Shown one piece after another: positions 5,328 to 13,802 of a stretch of 14,078 bases of DNA. The translations under genes and the position numbers were made by a program. Where the stretch lies: NCBI GenBank assembly GCA_012800155.1, contig JAAZJX010000068.1, forward strand, positions 1 to 14,078, in the 5' to 3' direction. This DNA is from Candidatus Magasanikiibacteriota bacterium (GTDB taxonomy: Bacteria; Patescibacteriota; Patescibacteriia; Magasanikbacterales; UBA922). The notes beneath the pieces were generated by a model, which did no database searches, was not told where the DNA came from, and worked only from the letters and a program-made list of their open reading frames with translations. The number at the start of each line of letters is the position of its first letter. Within the stretch, counting starts at the first letter, position 1.

Positions 5328-6845
5328 ATGGCTAAAGAAAAAGAGAAAAATGGAAAATTTGAAGCACAGCTTTTTAAGGCAGCGGATAAACTTCGTAAAA
5401 ATATTGATGCGGCAGAATACAAGAATGTTGCTCTTGGGTTGATTTTTCTTAAATATATTTCTGAAAGTTTTCAAGAGTTGTATGACAAACTTTCACAAGA
5501 TGAGTTTTCTGACCCAGAAGATAGAGATGAATATAAAGCGGAAAACATCTTTTTTGTACCTGAAAAAGCAAGGTGGAAAAACTTACAAGCCAAAGCAAAA
5601 TTAGCAACTATTGGGCAAGAGCTTGATGATGCAATGGAGGCAATAGAAAAAGAAAACCCAGAGCTTCGTAATGTGCTACCAAAAGTATTTGGAAAGCCAA
5701 ATCTCGATACAACCTCTCTTGGCCAATTAATTGATCTTATTTCAAATACGGAACTCAAAGCAACAAGCGAAAACTCCAAAGATCTTTTTGGTCGTGTGTA
5801 TGAGTATTTTTTAGGTGAATTTGCCAATGCCGAAGGAAAAAAAGGAGGTCAATTTTATACTCCAAAATCTATCGTTAAACTGATGGTAGAGATGATAGAG
5901 CCATACAAGGGTCGTGTTTATGATCCCGCTTGTGGGTCAGGTGGTATGTTTGTGATGAGTGAAAAGTTTGTATCTGAACATCAAGGAAATATCAAAGATA
6001 TCACGATTTATGGTCAAGAATCTAATCAAACCACTTGGAAATTATCCAAAATGAACCTTGCAATCCGTAATATCAACTCACAATTTGTGGCTTGGAATAC
6101 TGAGGGAAGTTTCCTCAAAGATGCTCATCCTGATCTCAAAGCTGATTTCATCCTTGCCAATCCTCCGTTTAACCAATCTGACTGGGGACAGGAGATTTTA
6201 CAAGATGATGCCAGATGGAAATATGGAGTGCCACCTGCTGGAAATGCTAATTTTGCTTGGATGCAACACATGCTTTATCATCTCGCAACCAACGGAGTGA
6301 TGGCAACGGTTTTGGCAAATGGCTCTCTCTCTTCCAATACTTCTGGTGAGGGTGAAATTAGAAAAAACCTAATACAAAACGATTTAGTAGAATGTATCGT
6401 CGTTTTACCAAAACAGCTTTTTTATAATACAGGAATCCCTGCGTGTATTTGGTTTCTTCGTAGAGAAAGACAAGCAAGAAAAAACGAGATTCTGTTTATC
6501 GATGCTTCGGAAATGGGTTTCTTGAAAGATCGTGTACATAGAGAATTTACTGATGAAGATATAGATAAAATTTCTGAGACTTATCACAACTGGAGAAAAA
6601 ATCCTGATAAATATGAGGATATAAAAGGTTTTTGTAAATCTGCCAAAAGAGAAGAAATTGAAAAACATGGATTTGTGCTGACGCCTGGTCGTTATGTGGG
6701 AATCAAAGAAACCGAAGATGACGGAATACCTTTTGAAGAAAAAATGCAAAAACTCACAAGCACTCTCAAAGAGCAATTTGCCAAAGAAGAAGTGATGAAT
6801 GCGGAGATAAAAAAACAACTGGCAAAAATCGGTTTTAGTATTTAA
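5328..6845 (+). CDS. hsdM: Type I restriction-modification system DNA methyltransferase subunit HsdM
   Basis: A 505-residue N6-adenine methyltransferase of the Type I system. With HsdS it methylates one adenine on each strand of a bipartite site using S-adenosylmethionine, and with HsdR it forms the restriction complex. The HsdM_N helical domain covers about 10-145 (ADKLRKNIDAAEYKNVALGLIFLKYIS region). The catalytic domain begins at GGQFYTP (173-179). The SAM-binding motif I is DPACGSGG (199-206) and the catalytic motif IV is NPPF (278-281). The family usually runs about 500 residues, so it is full length. The N-terminal MAKEKEKNGK start fits the family alignment. The gene opens the operon and hsdS follows after 12 bases. 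It is well conserved and seems functional. Confidence 0.97.
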   Translation: MAKEKEKNGKFEAQLFKAADKLRKNIDAAEYKNVALGLIFLKYISESFQELYDKLSQDEFSDPEDRDEYKAENIFFVPEKARWKNLQAKAKLATIGQELDDAMEAIEKENPELRNVLPKVFGKPNLDTTSLGQLIDLISNTELKATSENSKDLFGRVYEYFLGEFANAEGKKGGQFYTPKSIVKLMVEMIEPYKGRVYDPACGSGGMFVMSEKFVSEHQGNIKDITIYGQESNQTTWKLSKMNLAIRNINSQFVAWNTEGSFLKDAHPDLKADFILANPPFNQSDWGQEILQDDARWKYGVPPAGNANFAWMQHMLYHLATNGVMATVLANGSLSSNTSGEGEIRKNLIQNDLVECIVVLPKQLFYNTGIPACIWFLRRERQARKNEILFIDASEMGFLKDRVHREFTDEDIDKISETYHNWRKNPDKYEDIKGFCKSAKREEIEKHGFVLTPGRYVGIKETEDDGIPFEEKMQKLTSTLKEQFAKEEVMNAEIKKQLAKIGFSI

Positions 6846-6857
6846 GAAACAAAAAAT

Positions 6858-8051
6858 ATGACTGACAATAATTCACATACAGCGAGTTCTTCAAGTTTAC
6901 CTCCAAGTGATTGGGTGGAGACGACTTTGGGGGAGGTTATAGATTTTGTTGTAGATAATCGTGGGAAAACTCCACCGCTTGTAGAAAGTGGTTATGAGCT
7001 TTTGGAAGTAAATGCAATTTCTGACAATGCAAGAGAACCTGATTATTCCAAAGTTTCAAAATTTGTAGATGAAGAAGTTTTTACTAATGGTTTTAGAAAA
7101 GGAACAATCAAAAAAGGTGATGTTCTAATTCCTACAGTTGGAACAATTGGCAATGCTTCATATTCCAAACTTGATAGAGGTGCGATTGCACAAAACCTCA
7201 TTGCATTAAGAGCAAATAATCAAAATGATTCTCTTTTTTTGTATTATTTTCTAACTGATCCAAACACTAAAAAGGCTTTGTTAAATCTTGATATTGGTGG
7301 AGTTCAGCCAAGTATCAAAGTTCCGCATTTGCTTGGTATGCAAGTTGTTTTTCCTCCTCTCCTCGAACAACAAGCCATCGCCTCTGTCCTCTCGGCTTTT
7401 GATGAGAAGATAGAGCTACTGAGAGAGCAAAACAAGACACTGGAAGAGATGGGACAAGTGATTTTTCAGGAGTGGTTTGGGAAGTATGGAGTGGATAATG
7501 AACTGCCTGATGGGTGGAGAGTTGGGAAATTGGGAGAAGAGTTAAATATAAAACAAGGAAAATATGTTAAAGCGGAAAATTTATCAGAAATTCAAACAGA
7601 AGACAAAAAATATCCAATTTATGGTGGTAGTGGAATTCGTGGCTATATAGAAGATTTTATGTATGAAAAGCCTATAGTAGTTTTGACTTGCAGAGGAAAT
7701 GGTTGCGGTTTAATTCAGTTTTCAAAGGAAAAATCAAGTATTACAAATTCTTGTATGGCTTTTGAAAATATGGGGTCGTTTTTAAGTTCAGAATTTATTT
7801 ATTTTTTATCAAAGAAAATTGATTTTGAAAGTGTTACTTCTGGTTCAGCACAGCCTCAAATTACAGTTACAAATTTATATAATTTAGAAATAATAATTCC
7901 AGATCAAGAAACTTTGAAACAATTTGATGAAGCAATACTGCCAATCTTTGCAAAAATCAGAGATAATTCAGAACAAATTCAATCCCTCGCTCGTAGCCGT
8001 GATGAATTATTGCCGAGGTTGATGAGTGGACAACAAAGAGTAAAATTGTAA
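6858..8051 (+). CDS. hsdS: Type I restriction-modification specificity subunit HsdS
   Basis: A 397-residue two-TRD specificity subunit, which sets the bipartite DNA sequence recognised by the M and R subunits. TRD1 is at about 18-165 (DWVETTLGEVIDF at its start). The central conserved helix covers about 166-210 (LEQQAIASVLSAFDEKIELL). TRD2 is at about 216-350 (LPDGWRVGKLGEELNIKQGK start), and the C-terminal conserved helix at 351-397 ends DELLPRLMSGQQRV. The two halves follow the usual repeat plan, and both are full length. The DNA for TRD2 (about 7530-7910) is visibly more AT-rich than the central conserved part (about 7340-7520), as expected of a swapped recognition domain. The recognised site cannot be predicted by eye. 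No Shine-Dalgarno is visible; translation may be coupled to hsdM. Confidence 0.95.
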   Translation: MTDNNSHTASSSSLPPSDWVETTLGEVIDFVVDNRGKTPPLVESGYELLEVNAISDNAREPDYSKVSKFVDEEVFTNGFRKGTIKKGDVLIPTVGTIGNASYSKLDRGAIAQNLIALRANNQNDSLFLYYFLTDPNTKKALLNLDIGGVQPSIKVPHLLGMQVVFPPLLEQQAIASVLSAFDEKIELLREQNKTLEEMGQVIFQEWFGKYGVDNELPDGWRVGKLGEELNIKQGKYVKAENLSEIQTEDKKYPIYGGSGIRGYIEDFMYEKPIVVLTCRGNGCGLIQFSKEKSSITNSCMAFENMGSFLSSEFIYFLSKKIDFESVTSGSAQPQITVTNLYNLEIIIPDQETLKQFDEAILPIFAKIRDNSEQIQSLARSRDELLPRLMSGQQRVKL

Positions 8052-8056
8052 TTATA

Positions 8057-8340
8057 TTTTTAATTTTTAATACATTTATTATGGCAACTAAAAAACAAAT
8101 TGAACATGCTTGGGAACAAGCAAAACCAATTAAAGGACAAAATCCTGATACCTGGAGAAAAGATGCAGAAGGAAATAAGATTAGAAAAGGTTCTTATGGA
8201 ACTCTTGGTGAGTATGGCTGGGAAGTTGATCACAAAAAACCACAAGCAAAAGGAGGAACAGATCATCTCAAAAACATTCAAGCTTTACACTGGGAAGAAA
8301 ACAGAGAAAAAAGTGATAATTATTAGTTTTTAATTTTTAA
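8057..8340 (+). repeat. 14-base direct repeats flanking the HNH gene
   Basis: TTTTTAATTTTTAA occurs at 8057-8070 and 8327-8340, just before and just after the HNH gene. The copies are identical but simple in composition. They could mark the insertion of a single-gene cassette or be chance AT-rich spacer sequence. Confidence 0.35.
8081..8326 (+). CDS. Small HNH endonuclease-like protein
   Basis: An 81-residue protein made almost entirely of an HNH motif. VDHKKPQAKGGTDHLKNIQ contains the D50-H51 pair and N65, and LHWEENREKS supplies N74 as the third residue. The GG-T-DHL-N-Q-L spacing matches small HNH nucleases that cut or nick DNA using one divalent metal ion. The N-terminal 45 residues (KKQIEHAWEQAK onward) are charged and lack a separate DNA-binding domain. 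The ATG at 8081 lies 29 bases after hsdS, without a clear ribosome site. A second reading frame overlaps this gene (start 8100) but lacks any family signature. Its place between hsdS and hsdR suggests co-transcription with the restriction genes. Whether it helps in restriction, acts as a separate nuclease or repairs DNA is unknown. Confidence 0.85.
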   Translation: MATKKQIEHAWEQAKPIKGQNPDTWRKDAEGNKIRKGSYGTLGEYGWEVDHKKPQAKGGTDHLKNIQALHWEENREKSDNY

Positions 8341-8345
8341 AAGGA
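8341..8345 (+). promoter_or_regulatory. Ribosome binding site of the four-TM gene
   Basis: AAGGA, preceded by two further A residues, lies 5 bases before the ATG at 8351. It is one of only two clear Shine-Dalgarno sequences in the operon and fixes the start of the inserted membrane gene. Confidence 0.6.
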
Positions 8346-8350
8346 ATACC

Positions 8351-9004
8351 ATGCAAGATAAATTTACAATTGAAGAATTAGTTATAAAAATTTTACCTGG
8401 AGGTTTTTTTCTTGCAGTTATTTTTTTCTTTTTTTCAAATAATACGGAAATTAATTTAAATAGTGATTTAGATTTTTTATATACCTTTCTTTTTTTCTGT
8501 GTCGCTTTTATTTTAGGAGAACTATTACAAACACTTGCACATGAATTTGAGTGGATTGTTGATATATTTTTTAAATTTAGAAGACCTTCAAAAGTTTTTC
8601 TTTACAAAGAGAATCCAGTAATAAATAGTAATCACAAAAGAGATGAATTGTTCCAATCTTTAAACCTTTCAAAAGACGAAATCAAAGTATTTGAAAAAAA
8701 ATATTCAGATGTTCCAATTTTCCTTAAAAGAAATAAAAAAGATGATGAATTATCTCAAAGTATATTTTGGAAATTATACTCAAAGGTAAGTGATCTTGAA
8801 GAAATAAAAATTGCGAATAGAAATTATCTTTTTGTTCGTGTAATGCTGATTGAATTTCTTTTATTAAGTGTCTTGTTTTGCTGGTTTGCGAAAATAAATT
8901 TTGCAATTTTAAGTCTGGTTATTTCTATTGCGTTTCTTTGGAGAGCAAGAGGTGTTGCAAGGGGTTTGGTTTTTAAAACTGTTTTATTAAATTTAAAAAA
9001 ATAA
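8351..9004 (+). CDS. Four-TM membrane protein of unknown function, paired with the MBL gene
   Basis: A 217-residue protein. Hydrophobic segments lie at about 11-28, 42-62, 160-180 and 182-198, so two hairpins flank a charged, probably cytosolic stretch (about 70-158) rich in Lys, Asp and Glu. The PGGFF sequence at 16-20 breaks the first helix, and GELLQTLAHEFEW (56-68) at the end of the second segment is the most motif-like part. I cannot name the family. A similar layout, a short multi-pass protein next to a soluble enzyme, is common among membrane-acting defence effectors, but this is analogy only. The start is fixed by a good ribosome site. The stop is 2 bases before the MBL start, so the two are surely translated together. 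Base composition is much more AT-rich than in hsdM or hsdR. Confidence 0.8.
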   Translation: MQDKFTIEELVIKILPGGFFLAVIFFFFSNNTEINLNSDLDFLYTFLFFCVAFILGELLQTLAHEFEWIVDIFFKFRRPSKVFLYKENPVINSNHKRDELFQSLNLSKDEIKVFEKKYSDVPIFLKRNKKDDELSQSIFWKLYSKVSDLEEIKIANRNYLFVRVMLIEFLLLSVLFCWFAKINFAILSLVISIAFLWRARGVARGLVFKTVLLNLKK

Positions 9005-9006
9005 TT

Positions 9007-9936
9007 ATGAAAAAAATAGTAATTTTTAATGTTGGTGGTGCATTATCGGCTTATGCAGAATTTGACGATAAAAAAGTAATAATAGACATTGGATCAAGTT
9101 CAACTTTTTCTCCTGTTGAAGATTTTTTGGTTCCTTTAACCGAAAAAAAGATATTTGAGAAAGATAATCAAGGAAAGTTTTTAGTAAATCAATTGTTTTT
9201 TAGTCATTTAGACAGAGATCATATTTCTGACTATCCAAAATTCAAAGAAAAGTTCAATGCTCATTATATGACTTGCCCTAATGATAACGAAAAACAAAAT
9301 GATGAATTCAAAGTTAATAGAGAATTATTGGGGGAAGAAAATGATACAAGAAATGCTGTACTGGAAGAAATGAAAAACAGAAATCCAGATTCGGTTGATA
9401 ATCCTCTTATTTCAATTACTGATGAAATCTCACTTTTTTATATACTCCCTCAAACTTGTGAAAACGATGAAGATTTAAAATCTGGCTATGCCAATAATAT
9501 TAGCCTTGTTCTTTTTCTTCATGTTGGAAATAAAACACTTCTTTTGCCAGGAGATATGCTAAAAGAAGGAATGCAATATCTTATTGATAATAATATGAAT
9601 TTTAAAAATTATTTATCTAATGATGGCGTAGATTATTTGATAGCACCTCATCACGGTTTACAAACATCTTTTTCAGAATATTTGTTTCAAACAATGAGCG
9701 GGAATAAAACAAGATTAAACATTATTTCAGAAAAAGTAAGAGAAGCAGATTCTGATGAAAATCGTTCTGATGTTGATAGTAGGTATTATAGTTCAGATTA
9801 TTCAACAGGGAAGAATTCACTCAATCAAAATGCTGTAAAAACTTCTTTGGGACATATTGTTATTGACTTTGATACTGATGAAACAGAAATTAAACAATAT
9901 TCTGATATTCAAGATGTCATCAAAGAATTTATTTAA
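9007..9936 (+). CDS. ComEC-type metallo-beta-lactamase-fold hydrolase
   Basis: A 309-residue soluble MBL-fold protein. The metal-binding motif is H67-L-D-R-D-H72, the HxDxDH form seen in ComEC/Rec2 rather than the HxHxDH of classic lactamases. NNISLVL (163-169), LLLPGD (178-183, with D183 as metal ligand) and APHHG (213-217) follow in the usual ComEC order. ComEC MBL domains are thought to be nucleases or phosphodiesterases, so DNA or a nucleotide is the likely substrate. This protein lacks the ComEC competence and OB domains and has no membrane helices, though its partner gene 2 bases upstream encodes four. A charged segment at about 240-272 is inserted before the last strands. It sits inside the restriction operon just before hsdR. 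MBL proteins are known components of some anti-phage systems (AVAST type I is one), so a defence role is plausible but unproven. Confidence 0.88.
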   Translation: MKKIVIFNVGGALSAYAEFDDKKVIIDIGSSSTFSPVEDFLVPLTEKKIFEKDNQGKFLVNQLFFSHLDRDHISDYPKFKEKFNAHYMTCPNDNEKQNDEFKVNRELLGEENDTRNAVLEEMKNRNPDSVDNPLISITDEISLFYILPQTCENDEDLKSGYANNISLVLFLHVGNKTLLLPGDMLKEGMQYLIDNNMNFKNYLSNDGVDYLIAPHHGLQTSFSEYLFQTMSGNKTRLNIISEKVREADSDENRSDVDSRYYSSDYSTGKNSLNQNAVKTSLGHIVIDFDTDETEIKQYSDIQDVIKEFI

Positions 9937-9938
9937 AT

Positions 9939-9943
9939 AAGGA
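9939..9943 (+). promoter_or_regulatory. Ribosome binding site of hsdR
   Basis: AAGGA lies 7 bases before the ATG at 9951 in the 14-base gap after the MBL gene. It supports independent initiation of hsdR. Confidence 0.6.
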
Positions 9944-9950
9944 TTTTATT

Positions 9951-12900
9951 ATGACTACACTAAACGAATCACATATTGAACAAAACTTGATAGACTTACT
10001 TATAGCACAAGGCTACGAGTATTTTTATGGTCCAGATATCGCTCCATATTCTAGCAATCCACAAAGAGAAAGATTTGATAGTGTCGTTTTGGAAAATCAC
10101 TTGAAAGAATCACTAAAAAGACTCAATCCTGATATTCCCGAATCTGCCAGACACGAAGCATACCAACACATCATCAATCTTGGCTCGCAAGACCTCATGG
10201 CAAATAATGAAAAGTTTCATAATTTCCTCACTGACGGAATCACTGTGGAATATTTCAAAGACGGAAATACCAAAGGAATCAATGTCAAACTGCTTGATCT
10301 TGAAAATATCGCAAATAATAGCTTTTGGGTAGTCAATCAATTTGTTATCAAAGAAAACAACAACGAAAAAAGACTGGATGTTGTGATTTTTGTAAATGGA
10401 CTTCCTCTCGTAATTGCAGAACTCAAAAGTGCAACCGATGAAAAAGCAACACTTGAAAGAGCTTTTACTCAAATTCAAAATTACAAAAAAGCTGTGCCAA
10501 GCATTTTTTACTATAATTCACTGTGTATTATTTCAGACGGCATAGATGCGAGAGTTTCTTCTGTTTCTGCTCCATTTTCTCGTTATCTTGCATGGAAAAG
10601 TCCAGAGAAGATTGAAAACGGAAAACTTCCAGAAATGCACATCATGGCAGAAAAAATGCTTGATAAAGAAGTGTTGCTTCGCCTTATCAGATACAACACG
10701 GTTTTTGAACAAGAAGAGAAAAAAGACGAAAAAACAGGACTGTTGTCAGTCGTGAAAGTCAAAAAAATCGCAGCTTATCATCAATATTATGCAGTAGAAA
10801 AAGCAGTGCAAGAAACTTTGAGAGCCACACACGAACACGAGGGAGACAGAAAAATCGGTGTCATCTGGCATACACAAGGATCAGGAAAATCACTTTCTAT
10901 GGTGTTTTATACTGGGCAAATTGTGGTTGAGCCAGAAATGAAAAATCCAACTATTGTGATTTTGACAGATAGAAACGATCTTGATGATCAGCTTTTTACG
11001 ACTTTTGGAAATTGTAAGCAATTACTCAGACAAACTCCCGTCCAAGCAGAAAATAGAGAACATTTGAAAGAACTTCTCAAAGTGTCAGGTGGTGGGATTG
11101 TTTTTACTACGATTCAAAAATTTGCACCAAGCGAAGGAAATATTTATGAAACACTTTCAGAAAGATCAAATATTGTGGTCGTGGCAGATGAAGCTCATCG
11201 TAGCCAATATGGATTCAAAGGAAGAGAAGTGGAAACAGAAGACGGATCAGAAATCAGATATGGAAATGCAAAATATTTGAGAGATGCTTTGCCAAAGGCT
11301 TCATTTATCGGTTTTACTGGTACTCCTATTGAAAAAGAAGACAGATCAACGAGAAATGTTTTTGGTGATGAAATAGATATTTATGACATCAAACAAGCCG
11401 TTGATGATGGGGCAACTGTTCCAATTAGTTATGAATCAAGATTGGTAAAAATCAGACTGAATCAAGAAGTAGTAAATAAAATTGATTATGCCGTAGATGA
11501 AATAGCAGGAGCAACAGAAGAGCAAAAAGAAAAAGCTAAAAAGAAAAATGCTCAAATCGATGCAATAGTCGGACATCCAGACAGACTAAAAGATATTGCA
11601 AAAGATATTGTGGATCATTTTGAAGCAAGACAAAAAACTTTTGAAGGGAAAGCAATGGTCGTTTGTATGACTAGACAAATTGCAGTAAATCTCTATCAAG
11701 AAATTATAAATATTCGCTCAGATTGGCACGATGACGAACTCATGAAAGGTGCAATCAAAATTGTAATGACTTCAAGCAGTGATGATCCTGAAAGTTTCCA
11801 ACCTCATCATACCAGCAAAGAAGATAGGAAAAAACTTGCTCTCAGGCTAAAAGATGTAAATGATTCACTCAACATAGTAATCGTGCAATCAATGTGGCTT
11901 ACTGGTTTTGATGTGCCTTGTTTACATACGATGTATATCGATAAAAAAATGCAAGGTGCAAACCTTATGCAAGCAATCGCTCGTGTCAATCGTGTGTATA
12001 AAGATAAACCAGGTGGACTGATTGTTGATTATATCGGTATTGGACAAGACCTGAGAAATGCAATGGGAGTGTATACCCAAAGTGGTGGAGAAGGTGAAGC
12101 AGTTCTTGATATTGCAGAAATTATCGCAGGAATGAAAACCAAATTTGAAATTGTTGATCAAATGTTTCATGGTTTTGATTACAAGCAATATTTCAAGGCA
12201 GAAAATAACGAGAAACTAAAAATATTACTTGGAGCTTCAAACTTTATCTTGCAAGATGAAAAACTAAAAAATAGATTTATTGCTGAAATAACAGCACTTT
12301 CAAAACTCTTTGCAATGGCAGTTCCAAGTTTTGAATCAGAGCAAATAAGAGATGAAGTTGCATTTTTTCAAGCAATAAAAGCTCGTATCAATAAATTTAC
12401 ACCAAGTGGTGGAAAATCAGATAAACAAGTAGAAACAGCAGTAAGACAAATTGTAGATGAAGCTTTGGCAAGTGATGGAGTGGTAAATATATTTGAAGCC
12501 GCAGGAATCAAAACTCCGACACTTGATATTTTGTCAGAGGAATTTTTGCTTGAAGTAAAAAATATGGAGCAAAAAAATCTTGCTTTTGAGCTACTTCGTA
12601 AATTACTCAATGATGAAGTGAAAATCAGAAAAAGAAAAAACATGACACAGGGAAAGAAATTTTCTGAAATGCTTGAAAACATAATTAAAAAATATCACAA
12701 CAACCAAATTGACACAGCTCAAGTTATACAAGAACTTTCGGAAATTGCTCGAGAGATGAAATTAGAAGATAAAAAAGCAGAAGATATTGGACTTACGCCA
12801 GAGGAGTATGCTTTCTATTCAGTACTTTCAGAAAATGATTCAACTAAGTTTTTAGAAGATCACAAGATGAAAGAATTAATTCATGTAATAGTTGATATTA

Positions 12901-13079
12901 TTAGAAAAAATGCAACAGTAGACTGGGAAAAAAGAGAAGATGTTAGAGCTAAACTACGTTTAACGGTTAAAAAAATACTAATGAAATATGGCTATCCTCC
13001 TGATTTAGCAAGAATTGAAGCGGATAGAGTTTTGGAACAAGGTGAATTGTTGGCAAGTGAATTAATAAGATTAAAGTAA
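9951..13079 (+). CDS. hsdR: Type I restriction endonuclease subunit HsdR
   Basis: A 1042-residue ATP-dependent translocase and endonuclease that, with HsdM2S, pulls unmethylated DNA and cuts it away from the recognition site. The N-terminal PD-(D/E)xK nuclease has D143 and E157-L-K159 (RLDVVIFVNG ... IAELKS), followed by the QIQNYK motif (174-179). The helicase core has Walker A HTQGSGKS (307-314), motif II DEAH (413-416), motif III FTGTP (455-459) and motif VI QAIARVNR (about 673-680). The C-terminal helical region (about 860-1042) corresponds to the usual M-subunit-binding domain. Length and motifs are those of an intact enzyme. It closes the operon, and a strong terminator follows 21 bases after the stop. 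It is separated from hsdS by three unrelated genes, although hsd genes are usually adjacent or nearly so. Confidence 0.97.
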   Translation: MTTLNESHIEQNLIDLLIAQGYEYFYGPDIAPYSSNPQRERFDSVVLENHLKESLKRLNPDIPESARHEAYQHIINLGSQDLMANNEKFHNFLTDGITVEYFKDGNTKGINVKLLDLENIANNSFWVVNQFVIKENNNEKRLDVVIFVNGLPLVIAELKSATDEKATLERAFTQIQNYKKAVPSIFYYNSLCIISDGIDARVSSVSAPFSRYLAWKSPEKIENGKLPEMHIMAEKMLDKEVLLRLIRYNTVFEQEEKKDEKTGLLSVVKVKKIAAYHQYYAVEKAVQETLRATHEHEGDRKIGVIWHTQGSGKSLSMVFYTGQIVVEPEMKNPTIVILTDRNDLDDQLFTTFGNCKQLLRQTPVQAENREHLKELLKVSGGGIVFTTIQKFAPSEGNIYETLSERSNIVVVADEAHRSQYGFKGREVETEDGSEIRYGNAKYLRDALPKASFIGFTGTPIEKEDRSTRNVFGDEIDIYDIKQAVDDGATVPISYESRLVKIRLNQEVVNKIDYAVDEIAGATEEQKEKAKKKNAQIDAIVGHPDRLKDIAKDIVDHFEARQKTFEGKAMVVCMTRQIAVNLYQEIINIRSDWHDDELMKGAIKIVMTSSSDDPESFQPHHTSKEDRKKLALRLKDVNDSLNIVIVQSMWLTGFDVPCLHTMYIDKKMQGANLMQAIARVNRVYKDKPGGLIVDYIGIGQDLRNAMGVYTQSGGEGEAVLDIAEIIAGMKTKFEIVDQMFHGFDYKQYFKAENNEKLKILLGASNFILQDEKLKNRFIAEITALSKLFAMAVPSFESEQIRDEVAFFQAIKARINKFTPSGGKSDKQVETAVRQIVDEALASDGVVNIFEAAGIKTPTLDILSEEFLLEVKNMEQKNLAFELLRKLLNDEVKIRKRKNMTQGKKFSEMLENIIKKYHNNQIDTAQVIQELSEIAREMKLEDKKAEDIGLTPEEYAFYSVLSENDSTKFLEDHKMKELIHVIVDIIRKNATVDWEKREDVRAKLRLTVKKILMKYGYPPDLARIEADRVLEQGELLASELIRLK

Positions 13080-13100
13080 ATAGATAATTAAAGATATTGA

Positions 13101-13127
13101 AAAACGAGGCAAACCCCTCGTTTTTTT
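13101..13127 (+). terminator. Terminator of the restriction operon
   Basis: AAAACGAGG (13101-13109) pairs with CCTCGTTTT (13116-13124) around the loop CAAACC, and the T-run goes on to 13127. It is a strong intrinsic terminator 21 bases after the hsdR stop, and marks the operon end. Confidence 0.93.
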
Positions 13128-13166
13128 GTTGTATATAAGATATAAACGAGCTGTTTAATTAATTTG

Positions 13167-13172
13167 TATAAT
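13167..13172 (+). promoter_or_regulatory. -10 box of the downstream membrane protein gene
   Basis: TATAAT is preceded by TG, with transcription expected near 13179. The leader would be about 26 bases to the GTG at 13205, or 56 to the ATG at 13235. No good -35 is seen. Confidence 0.4.
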
Positions 13173-13204
13173 CTAATAATCTATATTGACTTAGATTTAT
13201 ATTT

Positions 13205-13795
13205 GTGAAAATATATGAAGAATATCAATTTTTTATGAGAAACCTAGTTAATAAAATAAATAAAAATAAATGGTACTGGAGAGAAATTTTAAAAAATTTT
13301 AAAAAATCTTTTTCATCTGTCTCTTTTTATGTTCTTTTTTTAGTTATACTTTCAGTTTGGAAGTATTTAATAGGACAAGATTTTTCTTGGGAATCAATTA
13401 GCCCAATACAAGAACCAAATATTTTTATTAGATTTTTATATAGCGCTTTAACTTTTATTTCCTTAGGTAAACTTTTGCGTTTCTTGGGTTTTTATAAAAT
13501 GCTTCATAATATTTGTGTTAAGATTCTTGGGGATTGGCAATTATACAAAGGTATTAAAAAAATAGTTTGGGTTTCTTTAATGTTATTAATGTTTATTTAT
13601 GTTGTTCCTTTTATTGTTTATATATTAAATACTATTATTTCTTTTTTCTTTAATGTTTTTAATTTAATCTTATATTTATTTCCTCCTTTTGGATTTGCTA
13701 TTGTTGCATATCTTGCATTCATGGTAATCAATAATGAAAAGGGCTCAATAATTGAAGAGAGGATTAAGAGATTCTATAAGAACCATGTAAATTAA
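13205..13795 (+). CDS. Multi-pass membrane protein of unknown function
   Basis: A 196-residue protein starting at GTG; the in-frame ATG at 13235 (residue 11) is an equally good start. Hydrophobic segments lie at about 38-56, 74-95, 118-142, 143-160 and 161-176, so four or five helices. The N-terminus is basic (KINKNKWYWREILKNFKK) and the tail ends in a charged helix (EERIKRFYKNH). By the positive-inside rule, the N-terminus is probably cytosolic. No catalytic motif or recognised family signature is visible. It has its own TATAAT box and follows a strong terminator, so it is not part of the restriction operon. Composition is very AT-rich. Function unknown. Confidence 0.7.
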   Translation: MKIYEEYQFFMRNLVNKINKNKWYWREILKNFKKSFSSVSFYVLFLVILSVWKYLIGQDFSWESISPIQEPNIFIRFLYSALTFISLGKLLRFLGFYKMLHNICVKILGDWQLYKGIKKIVWVSLMLLMFIYVVPFIVYILNTIISFFFNVFNLILYLFPPFGFAIVAYLAFMVINNEKGSIIEERIKRFYKNHVN

Positions 13796-13802
13796 AATTA
13801 TC

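Noticed and set aside
8100..8333. Second frame overlapping the HNH gene
   Set aside because: The other frame encodes a clear HNH motif; this one is Lys/Ile-rich with no signature.
8060..12682. Minus-strand frames opposite the restriction operon
   Set aside because: They are Phe/Ser/Ile-rich mirror frames of the hsd, HNH, membrane and MBL genes with no motif.
253..13795. Alternative genetic code with TGA read as an amino acid
   Set aside because: No gene ends in TGA (eight TAA, two TAG), but all families are full length without in-frame TGA. TGA-recoding genomes would use it inside genes, so the standard code fits and the bias is likely due to composition.
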